Below, piece after piece: positions 1 to 15,000 of a stretch of DNA of 34,297 nt. Both the position numbers and the translations under genes were made by a program. Location of the stretch: NCBI GenBank assembly GCA_903929845.1, contig CAIYWF010000077.1, positions 1 through 34,297 of the forward strand, given 5' to 3'. This stretch comes from an uncultured Chlorobiaceae bacterium (lineage in GTDB: Bacteria; Bacteroidota; Chlorobiia; Chlorobiales; Chlorobiaceae). A model generated the notes under the pieces. That model saw only the letters and a list, made by a program, of their open reading frames with translations. It was not told the DNA's origin and did not search any database. Numbering within the stretch: the stretch's first letter is position 1; each line of letters starts with the position of its first letter.

Positions 1-80
1 AAAGCAAAATTCCGTAGTTTGATTTTGGAAAATCTCGGTAAGCTCAAAAACACCTCCGCAGGGTCAAAAATAGACAGTTT

Positions 81-3000
81 TTGATCGTGGTGGTATTCTC
101 AGATTTTCAAAAAACAGGGGTTTTCTGTCAGGCACTATTTATCGATGAGTTTACAGGCTCCGGCCTGGTTTCAAGCGCAGTTTTTGAGAATTTCTCCCCT
201 GTTTCAAGTGGGCCTGGGAATGAAATTGTTTTTGTCATGGGCAACCTGCCCGATCAGCAGGCACTGATCGGAGGGATTAAGCTTGGTGTCGAGATCTATA
301 TTCTTGACCCGCAGGGTGATGCCATTGCAGAGATGGTCTCCATCCTCAACGGGCGTAGCGGTATTGATGCCATCCACATTTTTTCTCATGGCGCGTCCGG
401 GTCGCTCTCTCTTGGCTCCACCACGCTGAACAGCAACACTCTTCTGGATCACCAGTCGCAACTGGCTGAACTTGGAAGCCACTTGACGGCCTCCGGCGAC
501 CTGTTGCTCTATGGCTGTAACGTGGCGCAGGGCGCTGACGGGCAGGCCTTTATTGAGTCAATCGCCAGAACCACCGGGGCTGATGTGGCGGCGAGTACGG
601 ATTTCACGGGTGTGGCGGCGATGGGGGGGAACTGGGTGCTGGAGGCGAAGACGGGGAGCATTGAAGGGCAAAATCTAAGCATCGATTCTTTTGCATCGGT
701 TCTTTATCAAGATGGTGGCGCGGTCACTATTCAGCAAGGTGATGCTCTCGGGTTAAGAAGCTACAGTCTGTACGACTATTTTCAAGGACAAGAGTTTTAT
801 TTTGCAGCCGGACCAGTTTTGATCGTTTCTCCATACACAGGGTCAACTGGAGCGGATATTGTTTTCAAATGCATAACAGCACCCGGAGACAACTCATTAA
901 CAGTAGGAAATTGGTACACTTGGACGGAACTTAAGACAACGTTACCCGCTTCTTTTACCAATGACCAAACTTACAATAACGTTCTGATAGATACGTTAAC
1001 TGCAAATGAGTGGGGGACGGCTATGGATTTTGATATAGCCGCACGCATTAACTGGAATAATGCCAACTTGCCAGCTACGCTTGAATTTACTCTGGGAGGA
1101 AGTAGGACTTATACAATAGGGATTAGTAAAGCCGCACCACCCAACACTGCCCCCACTGCTGGCAGCGGTTCCTACACTATCTACGAAGGCAACAGTGCTA
1201 CGGTCACTCTGTCGAAAAGCAACACATCGGCCAGCGACCCTGAAAATGATGCGCTGACGTTTAACCCGACATCGGTCTCCTACACCGCGTCCACCAATGC
1301 CGGTCTGAAGGGTACATACAACAACGTTTCCAGCAGTTCGTACAGTGTCAGTGACGGCAAGCTCACTGGTAACGGCGGCGTTTTTACCTGGAATGTTACC
1401 TACGTCGATGACCCTAGCACATGGGGTACTGCGCCGGCCAACCAGACATGGAGCAGCACCGGTAATAACAGTTTCAATTTCGGTACTGGCGCGAGTGACC
1501 CGGAAGGTGACACAGTAACTTACAGCTATGTCAGTGGCAAACCTGGCTGGATGAGCGTTTCAGGAACGACCATTTCTGGTAACATCGCGCCGGAGTACGC
1601 AGAGCAAACCTACACCATCACCGTGAATGCCACAAGTTCAGGCACACCAAGTCCAATTCAGAGGTCGTTCACCATCACCACCGGCACAGCGGCTCAATTA
1701 AACGATGCCCCGACAGCGGCGGCCAACAGTCTGGCGCTGACAGCCGTAGGTACGCGAGTATTTACGGCTCCCAACTTCGGCTTTACTGATCTCGACAATA
1801 CGGTTGGCCTTTCCACTGCTACCGGTGCGGCGCTGCACCATATCACCATTACTGCACTACCTGCCACTGGAACGCTCAAGCTCTCGGGCACGGCAATCAC
1901 TCTAAATCAGCAAATCCTTGCAGACAATATTGCGAATCTGACCTACACCTCAGGGACAACCTTCGACAAGAACGACACCTTCAGCTTTACCGTCAATGAT
2001 GGCATTGCGGACTCGGCAAGCAGCTATACGGTCACTCTCACCGATACCCTTGGCGCAACAGGCCAGGCGCCGGTGATCAAGTTGCCCTCCGTTACGGGCA
2101 GCACGCTGCTTGTTCCCTATACCGATGCAAGCTATCTCAACGCCGCAAAAGCTCCCGCAACCACCGATTATGTGGTCACGGTCAATGGTACTGCTGTAAC
2201 CGTCAGCAGCGTCGGTATTGCCAGCAATTCCCGGACAGTGACCCTGACTCTCGCTGTTCCGGTGGCAGTCACTGACCATATCACCATCAGCTACACCAAA
2301 CCGGCAAGTAACGCGGTGCAGGACAGTTCGGGCAATGAGGCTGCCAGCTTCAGCACGCGCGATGTCGTCAATGGCACCGTTACCACCAACTCGGGCACGG
2401 GCGCCACGGTGATCACGACGCAAAGCAGTTTTGACACTTCGATTCCAGCGCCAACGGGCAACGTCGATGTGGTGAACACAGGGAGCGGCAAGGTCATTGT
2501 CAACGCTCTCGACCCCAACGGCACCATTGTCACCACCGGTATAGGAGCGACTACCGTCAAAGACCCGACGGGGAGTGTCAATACCACAAACACCGGCACT
2601 GGAGCAACCACCGTCGACGGCGCTGGCGCAAGCAGCGTTGTGACGGCAACCGGGACGGGCATCACCAATGTCAGCAACCCGGCCAACAATGTTCAGGTTA
2701 TCAACAACAGCACTGGCAGCACCCTGATCACCGGCGTGAGCAGTGGCAACACCGTAATACCGAAAGGCAGCGGCGAGGTTGTGGTCACTTCAGTTTTGAC
2801 AACTCCGGGCACCATCACCGTTGACGCCACCAACAAACAGAGCAATCTGACGGCTGACAATGACAGTACCGGCACCATCAACATAACCGGCCTGATCAAC
2901 GGCGCAAGCCTCAAAAGCACTGGCAGCGGCAACAGCAGCGGGGCAACCAATATTGTCACTCCGGTCGGCAATCTCATACTCGACAACAGCGGCACAAGCC

Positions 3001-6000
3001 CGGTGAACATTACCGGTTTTGACACCGACAAAACGTTGACGCTCACCGGCAGCGGATCGACCAATGTTACAAGCCCCGATGGCAACCTTACGGTCGTCAA
3101 CAACGGTGCTGGAACGGCCACCGTCTCCGGCGCATTGGACGGTAAAATCGTGACGCCGCAAGGGACTGGCCCGGTTGTTGTCACTTCGGTACTGGGTGCA
3201 GGAAGCAGCATCACCATGGCTGCCACAGGCAATCAGAGTAATGTTACGGCAGACAACGATGGCCTGGGCGTTATCAATATTACCGGTTTGACTGAGGGCG
3301 CTTCGTTAAAGAGTACCGGCAGCGGCACTGGAGCAACCAATGTTGTTACTCCGATCGGCAGTCTCGCCCTGAACAATACCGGCACAAGCCCGGTGAATGT
3401 TACCGGTTTTGACACCGGCAAAACCCTGACGATCACTGGTGGCGGGTCGACCAATATTGTAAACCCGGATGGCAATGTCACGGTGAACAACACCGGAACA
3501 GGAATCGCTACAGTGAGCGGCACTACCAACAGCTCAACCATCACCACACAGGGAACCGGCCCGATCACCGTCAATTCGATTCTGACGACTGGCTATGGCA
3601 TCAATGTAAATGCGGCAGCCAACCAGCATATCATTCTCGACAACGACGGCGCCGGTACCATTACCGTCGCTGGCGCCACCACCGGCAGCACCATTTACAA
3701 CATCGGCAGCGGCACCGGCACCACCAACATCAGCGACCCCACCGGCACCGGCACCTTGACGGTACAAAACACCGGCGCCGACCCCCTGACCGTGACCGGC
3801 CTTGACAGCAGCGCTACGCTGACCAATACCGCTGGCAGCAACGGCAGCGGCGGCATCATCCTGGCCAGCCCGGACGGCAATGCTACCATCAACAATCTGG
3901 GCAGCAATACCGTCACAGCCACCGGCGTGCACCCCGATGCCACCATCAGCACCACAGGCACGGGCACCACGACGATTACTGACCCTTCAGGAAGCCTGAC
4001 GGTGAACAACACTGGCAGCGGTACGGTTTCAGTGGGCGGACTTAATGACGGCAGCGCCATTACCAGCAACGGCACGCAACCGGTTACCATCAGCAGCCCC
4101 GATGGCAACCTTATTGTCCATAACACAGGAACCGGAGTTGACACCGTCACCGGCCTTCTCAATAACAAAACGGTCACCACTGACGGAACTGGCACAACCA
4201 CTGTCAGCGATCCTGCCAGCAATGTGACGCTGCACAACACCGGTACCGGTTCACTCACGGTCACCGGCGCAAACAATGGCAGCACAGTGACGACGACTGG
4301 CACCACTGCTACAACGGTTAAAAATCCTGATGGCAACGTTACGGTGAACAATACCGGCACGGGAACTGCCACTGTTGAAGGAACCCTCACCGCCAAAACA
4401 GTCACCATTGGCGGAACAGGGCCGATTGTGGTGAACTCGGTGCTCCTCTCTCCCGGTATCATTACCGTTGATGCAACACTAAACCAGCAGCATCTGACCG
4501 TTGACAACGACGGCACGGGCGCCATCAACATTACCGGACTGACCAACGGTGCAACCCTTAAAAGCACTGGCGATGGCACAGGAACAACGACTGTGGTCAC
4601 ACCAATCGGAGACCTTGTGCTGGAGAGCACGGGCACCAATGTTGTTGTCATCACAGGCTTTGACACCGGAAGCAAACTGTCGGTGACCGGCACCGCCAAT
4701 ACAACGGTTAAAAATCCTGATGGCGATGTTACGGTCGACAATACCGGCCAAGGCATTGTTACGGTGGAAGGTGTGCCTGACGGTAAAACGGTGACGGCAT
4801 CGGGACCGGGCACGACCCTTGTCAACGATCCGCTTGGCGATATCACCCTCCACAATGATATCCTGACCAGCGTTGTCTCTGTCAGCGGTGTCAATACCGG
4901 CAAAACCGTTACCTCAACCGGAGTCGGCCCCAAAGCGGTCAATGCACCCGATGGCGACATTACCATCAACAGCACCGGAACAGGGGTGACGACAGTCTCC
5001 GGCACCCTGAATGGAAGTACGGTTACAACGAAAGGAACCGGCCCGATTACGATCCACTCCGACTTGGTTGCAGGCAACACGGTCAACGTCAATGCGGCTG
5101 CTAATACCCATATTACGCTCGACAACGACAATACTGGCGCCATAAATGTTACCGGTGTTACGACGGGCAGTACCATCACAAGCACCGGAACCGGCGGAGC
5201 AGGCGCCACTGGTACGACCACTATTGCCAATCCGACAGGCAATCTCATTGTCGACAATACAGGGACATCACCGGTCAAGATCACCGGATTCGACACCAAC
5301 AAAATCCTGACGGTGACCGGCAACGCCACCAGCTCTACCGAGGTGGTAAATCCTGACGGCAACGTCTTTGTTTCCAACAATGGCGACGGTCAGCTCACGG
5401 TCAGAGGCCTGAATAATGGCAACAGCGTCAACAATGCTGGTGCACATCCTGTCACCATCACGAATCCTGACGGGAATGTCTATGCCATCAACGATGGAAC
5501 TGGTCTCATCTCGGTCAATGGCGTGCAGAACGGCAGCACGGTCAACTGCACCGGCAATGGTCCGCAGACCATCGACCTTGCAAGCCTGACAGCAACGCAG
5601 TCGGCCACAGTTGACAATGATGGAACCGGTACGGTAAATGTGGTAAATATTCCTTCGGGCACAGCGGTAACCTTTACCGGGAATGGCCCCACTACGGTAA
5701 GCAGCCTTACGGGCAATGTAACGCTTGAGAATCTGAGTACCAGCCTTGTCACCATTGCCAATGCAGCAAACGGAAGCACCATTACCACCATCGGCGATGG
5801 CCCGTTTTTCATGGATGCCGATGTGCCGATGAGCCAGAGCGTCACGGTTGATATCACCAATAATGCCAATATCAGCTTTGACAATGATGGCCCTGGTGTA
5901 GTAAATGTTATCGGGAGCAACAATAACACTATCACCACCACCGGCAATGGCCCGATGACGGTGACCAATCCTCTGGGTGATCTGGTGGTGGCCAATAGCG

Positions 6001-9000
6001 GGAGTGGTGTTGTTACCGTAAACGGAGCCGCCAACAATGCTGCCATAACACCTCAGCATGAAGGGCCTGTCGTTGTCAATTCCCTGCTTGCTTCGTGGAA
6101 CTCAATTACGGTGGATGCCACAGGCAACCAGAGTCACCTGACGGTAGACAACGACAGTACGGGCATTATCAAGGTTACCAATCTTGCTGAAGGTGCCGTT
6201 CTTACAAGCATCGGCAGCGGGAGCGGAGCAACCAATGTTGTTACTCCGGTCGGCAATCTCTCGCTGGTAAATACCGGCACAAGCCCGGTGAATATTACCG
6301 GTTTTGATGACGGCAAAACCCTGACGATCACCGGCAGTGGTTCAACCAACATTACAAACCCGGATGGCAACCTTTCGGTTCTCAACAATGGCCTCGGCAC
6401 AACTACGGTATCCGGCGCGCTGAACGGCAAAACCGTTACGCCGGAAGGCTCGGGTCCGGTTATCGTTACGTCGATTCTGGGTGCGGGAAGCAGCATTACG
6501 GTGGATGCCAAAGGCAACCAGAGCCATGTTACGGCTGACAACGACGGCGCAGGCGTTATCAATGTCACCGGCCTGATTGACGGCGCAACACTCAAGAGCA
6601 CAGGCAGCGGCAACGGAGCAACCAATGTTGTTACTCCTGTCGGAAATCTCACGCTCGACAACACTGGCTTAAGCCCGGTAAATGTTACCGGTTTTGACAA
6701 CAGCAAAACGCTCTCGGTTACGGGCAGTGGCCCAACCACCGTCAGTTCCCCGGATGGAGATATGACCGTAGCCAACAACGGCAGCGGTCTGGTCACTCTG
6801 ACGGGCGTGCTGGAGAACAAAACGATCAGCGCCACCGGAAGCGGCAACACCGCCATCAGTACGCCGAATGGAGATATTGCCGTTGCAAACAGCGGCAGCG
6901 GCCTGGTAACCCTGACAGGCATTCTTGACGGCAAGATTGTCACGACTTCCGGTACCGGGCCTGCCACCATTGACGACCCTGCTGGCAATGTGACGGTGTC
7001 AAATAGTGGCACTGGTCTGGTCAAGGTCAACGGCGCCAATGACAACAGCACCGTTACCACCACCGGCGACCACCCGGTGACCATCAGCAGCCCGGATGGC
7101 AACCTTACAGTTCATAACATTGGCTATGGAGTTGACACGGTCACCGCTCTCGTAAGCGGCAAGACGGTTACAACTGACGGCAGCGGCGAGACCATTGTCA
7201 GCGACCCATCGGGCGACGTAACGCTGCACAACACTGGCACCGGTTCACTCTCTGTTACAGGAGCAAACAATGGGAGCACGGTTACCACCACCGGCAGCAC
7301 GGCAACGACGGTCAGCAACCCCGATGGCAACGTCACGGTAAAGAACACGGGAACGGGAACCACCACCGTTGATGGCACTCACACGGGTAGTGTCGTCACG
7401 CTTGATGGCAATGGACCAATCATTGTTCATTCGGACTTGCTTACACCAGGTTATATAGGCGTCAATGCCGCGCTGAACCAGAACAATCTGACGGTTGACA
7501 ATGACGGCACCGGAGCGATCAACATTACTGGACTGAGCAACGGTGCAAGCCTTAAAAGTACCGGTAGTGGCACTGGCACAACAACGGTTTCCGATCCTGC
7601 AGGGAGTATATCGCTGAATAATGCCGGCGCCAATATTGTCACCATAACAGGTTTTGATAACGATAAAGCACTGACGGTGACCGGCACTGGCCCAACCACG
7701 GTGAGTTCTCCGGATGGCAACGCATCCATCATCAACAATGGCAGCGGTACAGTCACCCTGACCGGTGTTAAAATCGGCCAGACCATCACTGCGTCAGGCA
7801 GTGGCCCTACCAATGTCAGTGATCCATCCGGCAATATCACTCTTGACAACTCAAGCCTTACCGGAACTATCTCGGCCACCGGCGTCAACACCGGTTGCAC
7901 GGTAACCACTACCGGCGTCGGTTTGAAAGAGGTCAACGCCCCTGATGGCAACGTCACTATTAACAGTACTGGCACGGGCAAGACAACGGTCTCCGGTACC
8001 TTGAGTGGCAGCACAGTCACAACCCAGGGAACCGGCCCCATCACCGTACACTCTGATCTGACGACGGGCACGGTCAACGTCAATGCTGCAGCAAACACAC
8101 ATATTACACTCGACAACAACAATGGCGGTGCAGTCAATGTCACCGGTGTCACCACAGGCAGCACCATTCACAGTATCGGCATTGGCACAGGCAGTGTCAC
8201 CATCAACAATCCTGTCGGAAATCTGACGATAGACAATACCGGTACCGATCCGGTAAAAATCACCGGTTTTGACACCAACAAAACCTTCACACTGACCGGC
8301 AGTGCCACCAGTTCAACCGAGGTTGTCGACCCCGACGGAAACGTGGTTGTTGCCAACAGCAGCAGCGCCGCCTTGACCATCAGCGGTCTCAATATTGGCA
8401 ACAGTGTCACCAACAAGGCTGGCAGTGGCGCCGTCAACATCACCAATCCTGACGGTAATGTCTATGCCATCAACAACGGAACAGGCGCTATCAACGTCAG
8501 CGGCATAAAAGATGGCAGCACCATCAACTCGACTGGAAGTGGCCTGGAGACGGTTGATCTTGAGACCCTGGGGTCAGGACATTCGGTCACTATCGATAAC
8601 GATGGCTCCGGATTGGTGAATCTTCTCCATGTTTCAAATGGGACAACAGTATCATTTACCGGTAACACGCTTGCATCCGGTTCGACAACAATCAGCAGCC
8701 TCTCTGGCGAAGTGACGCTTGAAAATGTCAGTGTGAGTTCGAGCGTTATAAGTGTCTCCGGTATTGTTGCCGGCAGTAAAATTCATACCACCGGTACGGG
8801 AGAAATTGCCATCACGACGGCACTTTCGGCAGGAGAGAAAATCTTCATAGACCCGACAGGCAATGATCATCTCCGGATTACCAACACAGGTGCAGGGCAG
8901 GTCGATCTGCTTGGAAGTATCGCGCTGGACAGCAACGATGCCATGGCCTTTACCTTGACTGGCACTGGCACCACCATACTTAATGAAACCGGGACGCTTG

Positions 9001-12000
9001 ACCTGGGCAATGCACCGCTTACACTCTCTCTGGCAGCAGGATATATCCCGCAAGCTGGTGACTCCATTACCCTGATCTCCAATGATGGCATTGATGCTGT
9101 AACGGGAATCTTTGCCGGAAAAGAGGAAGGGTCGCTTGTTATGGTTGGAGGATATCAATTCACCATAAGCTATAAAGGGGGCATTGATGGTAATGATGTC
9201 GTGCTCAGCATGAGCAGACCGCCTGTTGTCGATACTACCGATGTCACGGGCGCAGTCGCTGAACAGGGTACCCCCGCCGGGAACATTACCGACAGCGGCA
9301 CCATTGGCTTTACTGACGGTGACCTTGCTGATACGCACAGCGTCAGTACCGTCACTTCCTCTTCAGGAGCCTTGGGCACGCTGACAGCCATCCGCACCCA
9401 CGACAGCACCGGCACTGGCCTGGGTGGCGTGGTCACCTGGAACTACAGTGTTGCGGCCTCGGCGGTTGAATATCTTGCTGCCAGCGAGCTTAAAGTTGAA
9501 AGCTTTACCTTTAGTGTCCAGGATAGTCAGGGCAACAGTGTTTCTCGAACGGTCGACGTGACCATAACGGGCACGAACGATGCGCCGACACTTGGCAGCG
9601 TCACCAACGGTTCAATTGTTGAAAATGCGTTGGTCTCAACAACAACAGATTCTGGTTTAAGCGGCACGCTCATCGGGGCTGACATTGACAACAACCATAC
9701 CCTGACCTATGGCATAACCGGTGGCACCGTAGACGCTGAATTGTCAACGCTGAAACTGATTTACGGAACACTGTCCGTGGATACCGCAAATGGCACCTTC
9801 AGCTATGTGAAGGATGCCTCAGAAGTCGAAGCGCTGCACTCTGGAGAGAATGTCAGTGACGTGTTTACGGTAACCATAACGGACGACCATAGTGTTCAAA
9901 CGACGCAAAGCTACACGGTCAATCTGACTGGCGCCAACGATGCTCCGACACTTGCTGCAGTGACATCTGGCTCGATAGCTGAAGATGCGCTGGCCTCGAC
10001 AACGACAGGTTCTGGTTTAAGCGGCACGCTTGTCGGAGCTGACGTTGACAACGACAAGGTGCTGACCTACGGCATTTCAACCGGAAATGTTACTGCTGGT
10101 GTTTCGACGCTGGCCAGCAGCTACGGAACACTGACCGTAAATACATCAACCGGCGCCTACAGTTATGCAAAAAATGCCGCTGCACTAGAATCGCTGCATG
10201 TTGGCGAGAGTGTCACCGACGTGTTTACGGTGACCGTAACAGACAACCACGGAAGTCAGACGACCCAAAATTACACCATAAACGTGACTGGTGCCAACGA
10301 TGCTCCAACGCTCGCATCGGTGACATCGGGCTCAATAGCTGAAGATTCGCTTGCCTCAACAACCACAAGCGCCAACCTGAGCGGCACGCTTGCAGGAGCT
10401 GACGTTGACAACGACAAGGTGCTGACCTACGGCATAACCGGCGGCACCGTAGCCACTGGATCATCAACACTGAAAATGAGTTACGGCACACTGACCGTCA
10501 ATACAACAACCGGGGCCTACAGTTATGCGAAAGATGCCGCAGCAGTAGAAGCATTGCATGCCAGCGAGAGTGTCAGCGACGTGTTTACGGTGAGCGTAAC
10601 AGACAACCATGGAGCACAGGCGACGCAGAGCTACACAATCAACTTGACCGGTGCCAATGATGCTCCGACACTTGCTGCGGTAACATCGGGCTCAATAGCT
10701 GAAGATTCGCTTGCCTCAACAACCAGAAGCGCCAACCTGAGCGGCACGCTTGCAGGAGCTGACGTTGACAACGACAAGGTGCTGACCTACGGCATAACCG
10801 GCGGCACCGTCACCGCCGGATCATCAACACTGAAAATGAGTTACGGCACACTGACCGTCAATACAACAACCGGGGCCTACAGTTATGCGAAAGATGCCGC
10901 AGCAGTTGAAGCGTTGCATGCCAGCGAGAGTGTCAGCGACGTGTTTACGGTAAGCGTAACAGACAACCATGGAGCACAGGCGACGCAGAGCTACACAATC
11001 AACTTGACCGGCGCCAACGATGCTCCGATAATCAACAGCAATTCATCCGTCATGTCTGGCTCAATTACGGAGGCAGGCCACCTCGACAATGGCCAGGCTG
11101 TGCTCAACGGAATGGGCCTTGATGGCTTGACACATGTCACCGGTACATTAAGTGCCAGCGATGTGGATAACAACGCCACCCAGACCTGGAGTGTCTCAGA
11201 CCAGACACCAGCCACTGTCTATGGAACGATGACGATCAACTCCAGTACCGGAAATTGGGACTATGCGCTGAACAACTACTTGCCGGCAACCCAGGCTTTG
11301 CGGGAGGGTGATGTTGTCACCGAAACCTTTACTGCGCGAGTAACAGATGATCAAGGCGCTTATGCTGATCAGACGGTTACCGTCACGATCAACGGCACCA
11401 ATGACGTGCCAGTGGTTGCGAACAATGCTTCTGCGCTGGATGGTGTCGTTACTGAAGCTGGTAATAATGACAATGGCACGGTAGTTTCCGGGACTGCGAC
11501 GGCAAGCGCCACCTTGATTGCCAATGATGTGGATACGGGAGCTACCCAGGTATGGAGCTTGGTAGGAAAACCAGGCTCAACTTATGGGGTAATGAGCATT
11601 GACCCGGCAACAGGCAAGTGGACCTATACGCTCGACAATACCCTTGCCGCTTCTCAAGCGTTAAGAGAGGGCGATGTTGATACCCAGACCTATACTGCGC
11701 GAGTAACTGACGACAAGGATGCCTATGTCAACCAGACGATCACTATTACCATCAATGGCACCAACGACTCCCCTGTAGCTGTAGCCGATACCAATACCAC
11801 TTCCGAAAATGCGACGCTGACAGTAAATGCTGCGAATGGCGTTCTTGCAAACGATACCGATCCTGATACAGGCGCCACGCACGCAGTCAACGCGGTCAAT
11901 GGAGTGTCAGGTAATGTTGGTGCTGCAGTAACAGGAACGCATGGAGGTGCCTTTACCATCGCCGCCGATGGCTCGTATACCTTCAATCCCGGAAGCTCCT

Positions 12001-15000
12001 TTGACTGGCTCGCTGCTGGAGAAACAACGACCACGAGTGTGCTCTATACAGTTATTGATGACAAAGTCGCCACAAGCAGCAATACGGTGTCGGTAACATT
12101 GACTGGCACAAATGATGCTGCAATTATTACCGGAACGAGTACGGCGAGCCTGACAGAAACCGATGCGGTGCTGACGACAACAGGTACCCTCTCGGTAACT
12201 GACGTTGACAGCCCGGCGACCTTTATAGCGCAGACAAATGTTGCTGGAACGAACGGATATGGCCACTTCAGTATCGGGACGAATGGAGTGTGGATCTACA
12301 CGACCGACAGTGCACACAATGAGTTTGTAAAGGACACTCATTATACCGACAGTATAACGGCAGCGACAGCCGACGGCACAGAGCAGATGATGACCGTGAC
12401 GATAGCCGGGACAAATGATGCCCCGGTGATCAGTGGAACCTTGATCGGCAGTATCACTGAAACCACGGGTACACCGGCAGCACTCTCTACCCTGACGAGT
12501 AGCGGGACGCTGGCATTCAGTGATATTGATGTTGCCGATACTCATACGCTGGGTGCAATGATTGCCTCAACCGGTGCGTTGGGTACAATGACCATAACAA
12601 ATACTGCGGATACAACAGGAACGGGCCTTGGTGGCCAACTTGCCTGGAGTTACAGTGTAGACGCTGCCACCGTTGAATATCTGGCGGCAGGAGAGACGAA
12701 AGATGAACTCTTTACGTTTACCCTGAGTGATGATCAGGGCGGAACAACCGAGCGTACGGTAACGATAACACTGACGGGAACAAACGACGCTGTTGCCATT
12801 GTCTCTGGTTCGACCATAGCGAGTGGCGTATTCACTGAAACCGACCGGAGTACTGGCTCTGCGGCGCTTGACACCGTGAGTAGTTCGATAGCCTTTACTG
12901 ACGCTGATTTAAAAGATTTGCACGTGGTCACGGTGACCGGCACCAGTTTTGCGTGGTCAAACGGCGACTTGACGCAGGCACAGCAAGATGCGCTTGCAGC
13001 GGCCTTCCATCTTGGAGTCAAGTCAGACAGTACCGGTATCGGAAGCGGAATACAGGCCTGGTCTTTCAGTGCACCAGATGCAACATTTGACTTTCTGGCA
13101 AAAAATGCAACGCTGACGGCAACCTATACGGTGACTTTTGATGACGAAAAGGGTAGTTCCGCATCAAGAGATGTTGTGATAACGGTAACGGGTACCAACG
13201 ATGCAGCCGTTATCAGCGGCACAAGCACGGCAACCCTGACGGAAAGCAATGCAGTGCTGACGACAACGGGCACCCTCTCAGCGACGGATGTTGACAGCGC
13301 AACAACCTTTGTAGCGCAAACGAATGTGGCGGGCAATCACGGTTACGGCAAGTTCAGCTTAAGTACAGAGGGTACGTGGCTCTACACGACAAACACTGCA
13401 CACAATGAATTTGTGGGCAGCACCAACTACACCGACAGTGTTACCGTTGCCGCAGCAGATGGTACTCAGCAGCTCATCACGGTGACGATTGCTGGCACGA
13501 ACGATGCAGCAATCATTACAGGCACCAGTACTGCCAGTTTGACTGAAGGAAAAACAGCTCTTTCCGCGACAGGGACGCTCTCGGCCAGTGATGTTGACAG
13601 CACGGCGACCTTTGTTGCGCAGACAAATGTCGCTGGTTCAAATGGCTACGGCCACTTCAGTGTCGGCACGAACGGGGTGTGGAACTACACCACTGACAGC
13701 GCACATGGTGAATTTGTCCTTGGCGAAAACTACGTCGACAGCATTACCGTAACCACGGCTGACGGAACACCACAGCTTGTCACGGTGACCATTGCGGGCA
13801 GCAACAGCGGTGCGGTCATAACCGGCACGAGTACCGCCAGCCTGACTGAAACCAACGCCGTTCTGACAACGACGGGCACGCTTGTGGCTACCGATCTTGA
13901 CAGTCCGGCGACGTTTGTTGCGCAGACAAATGTTGCAGGCAACCACGGCTATGGCCACTTCACTCTTGGCACGAACGGTGTCTGGAGCTACACAACTGAC
14001 AATGCCCACAATGAGTTTGCGTCTGGCACTGACTATACTGACAGCTTCAGTGCCTCAACAGCAGACGGTACAGAGCAGGTGGTGACTGTGACGATTGCGG
14101 GGACCAACGATGCGGCTGTCATCAGCGGCACCAGCACGGTGAGTCTGACGCAAAACAGTGTGCCGCTGACGACTACGGGCACACTTTCCGCTACTGATGT
14201 GGACAGCGCAACAACCTTTGCAGCACAAACAGATGTTGCGGGGAACCATGGCTACGGGACATTCAGCATCGGCACAGACGGTGTGTGGAACTATACGGCA
14301 AAAAGTGCTCACGGCGAGTTTTTGGGCGGCGCCGACTATACCGACAGCTTCACCGTTGCAACGGCCGATGGCACGCAGCAGCTTGTTACGGTCACCATAA
14401 AGGGTGTTGACGATCCAGCAGTGCTTTCATCGGCTATCGCTACCCTGCCTGCAAGCAGTACAGAGAGCATCCTACAGGGTCTGTTGACGATCCGTGATGC
14501 CGACACTCCTTCTGCCGCTTTTAAGCCACAGGAAAATGTTCGTCTTGCTGATGGTCATGGTACCTTTACTCTTGACGCTACTGGTGCCTGGAGGTATGAG
14601 TTTGATGACGGTGCCGGCGAAGTCAGCGATCTCTTTACGGTATACAGCACTGACGGAAAGTCGTCAACAACCGTCAGTGTCCACAAAACCAGTGGACCTA
14701 TTTCACTGGGTAATGACAGTGATAACGTCCCTCTTGTTGGTGTCCAGGTTCCTGTTGGTGTTGGTTTTTCTGAAGAACACTTTACTGAAGGCACCCTTGC
14801 AACCCTGGAGCAGCAACTTGTTGATGCTTCAAAGCCGAAGATAATAACTGATGGTGAAGGGACTCCCGAAGAGCAACAGACTTTCGCGGAGATTCTGAAA
14901 GGCGGTATTCAAGCCTATGTGCCTACGGTTCAGGATCAGCAGCAGGTGACCGTGCGAACCATAACGTTCAGCAAAGATTCTGCCAATACAACAGCCTCCA

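Noticed and set aside
3695..5380. Long Val/Leu/Pro-rich ORF on the minus strand (561 codons), with similar ones at 2291-3574 and 6134-8167
   Set aside because: They lie opposite the repeat array of the giant gene. Their composition is the reverse-frame image of Thr/Asn/Gly repeats, and they show no domains or ribosome-binding sites.
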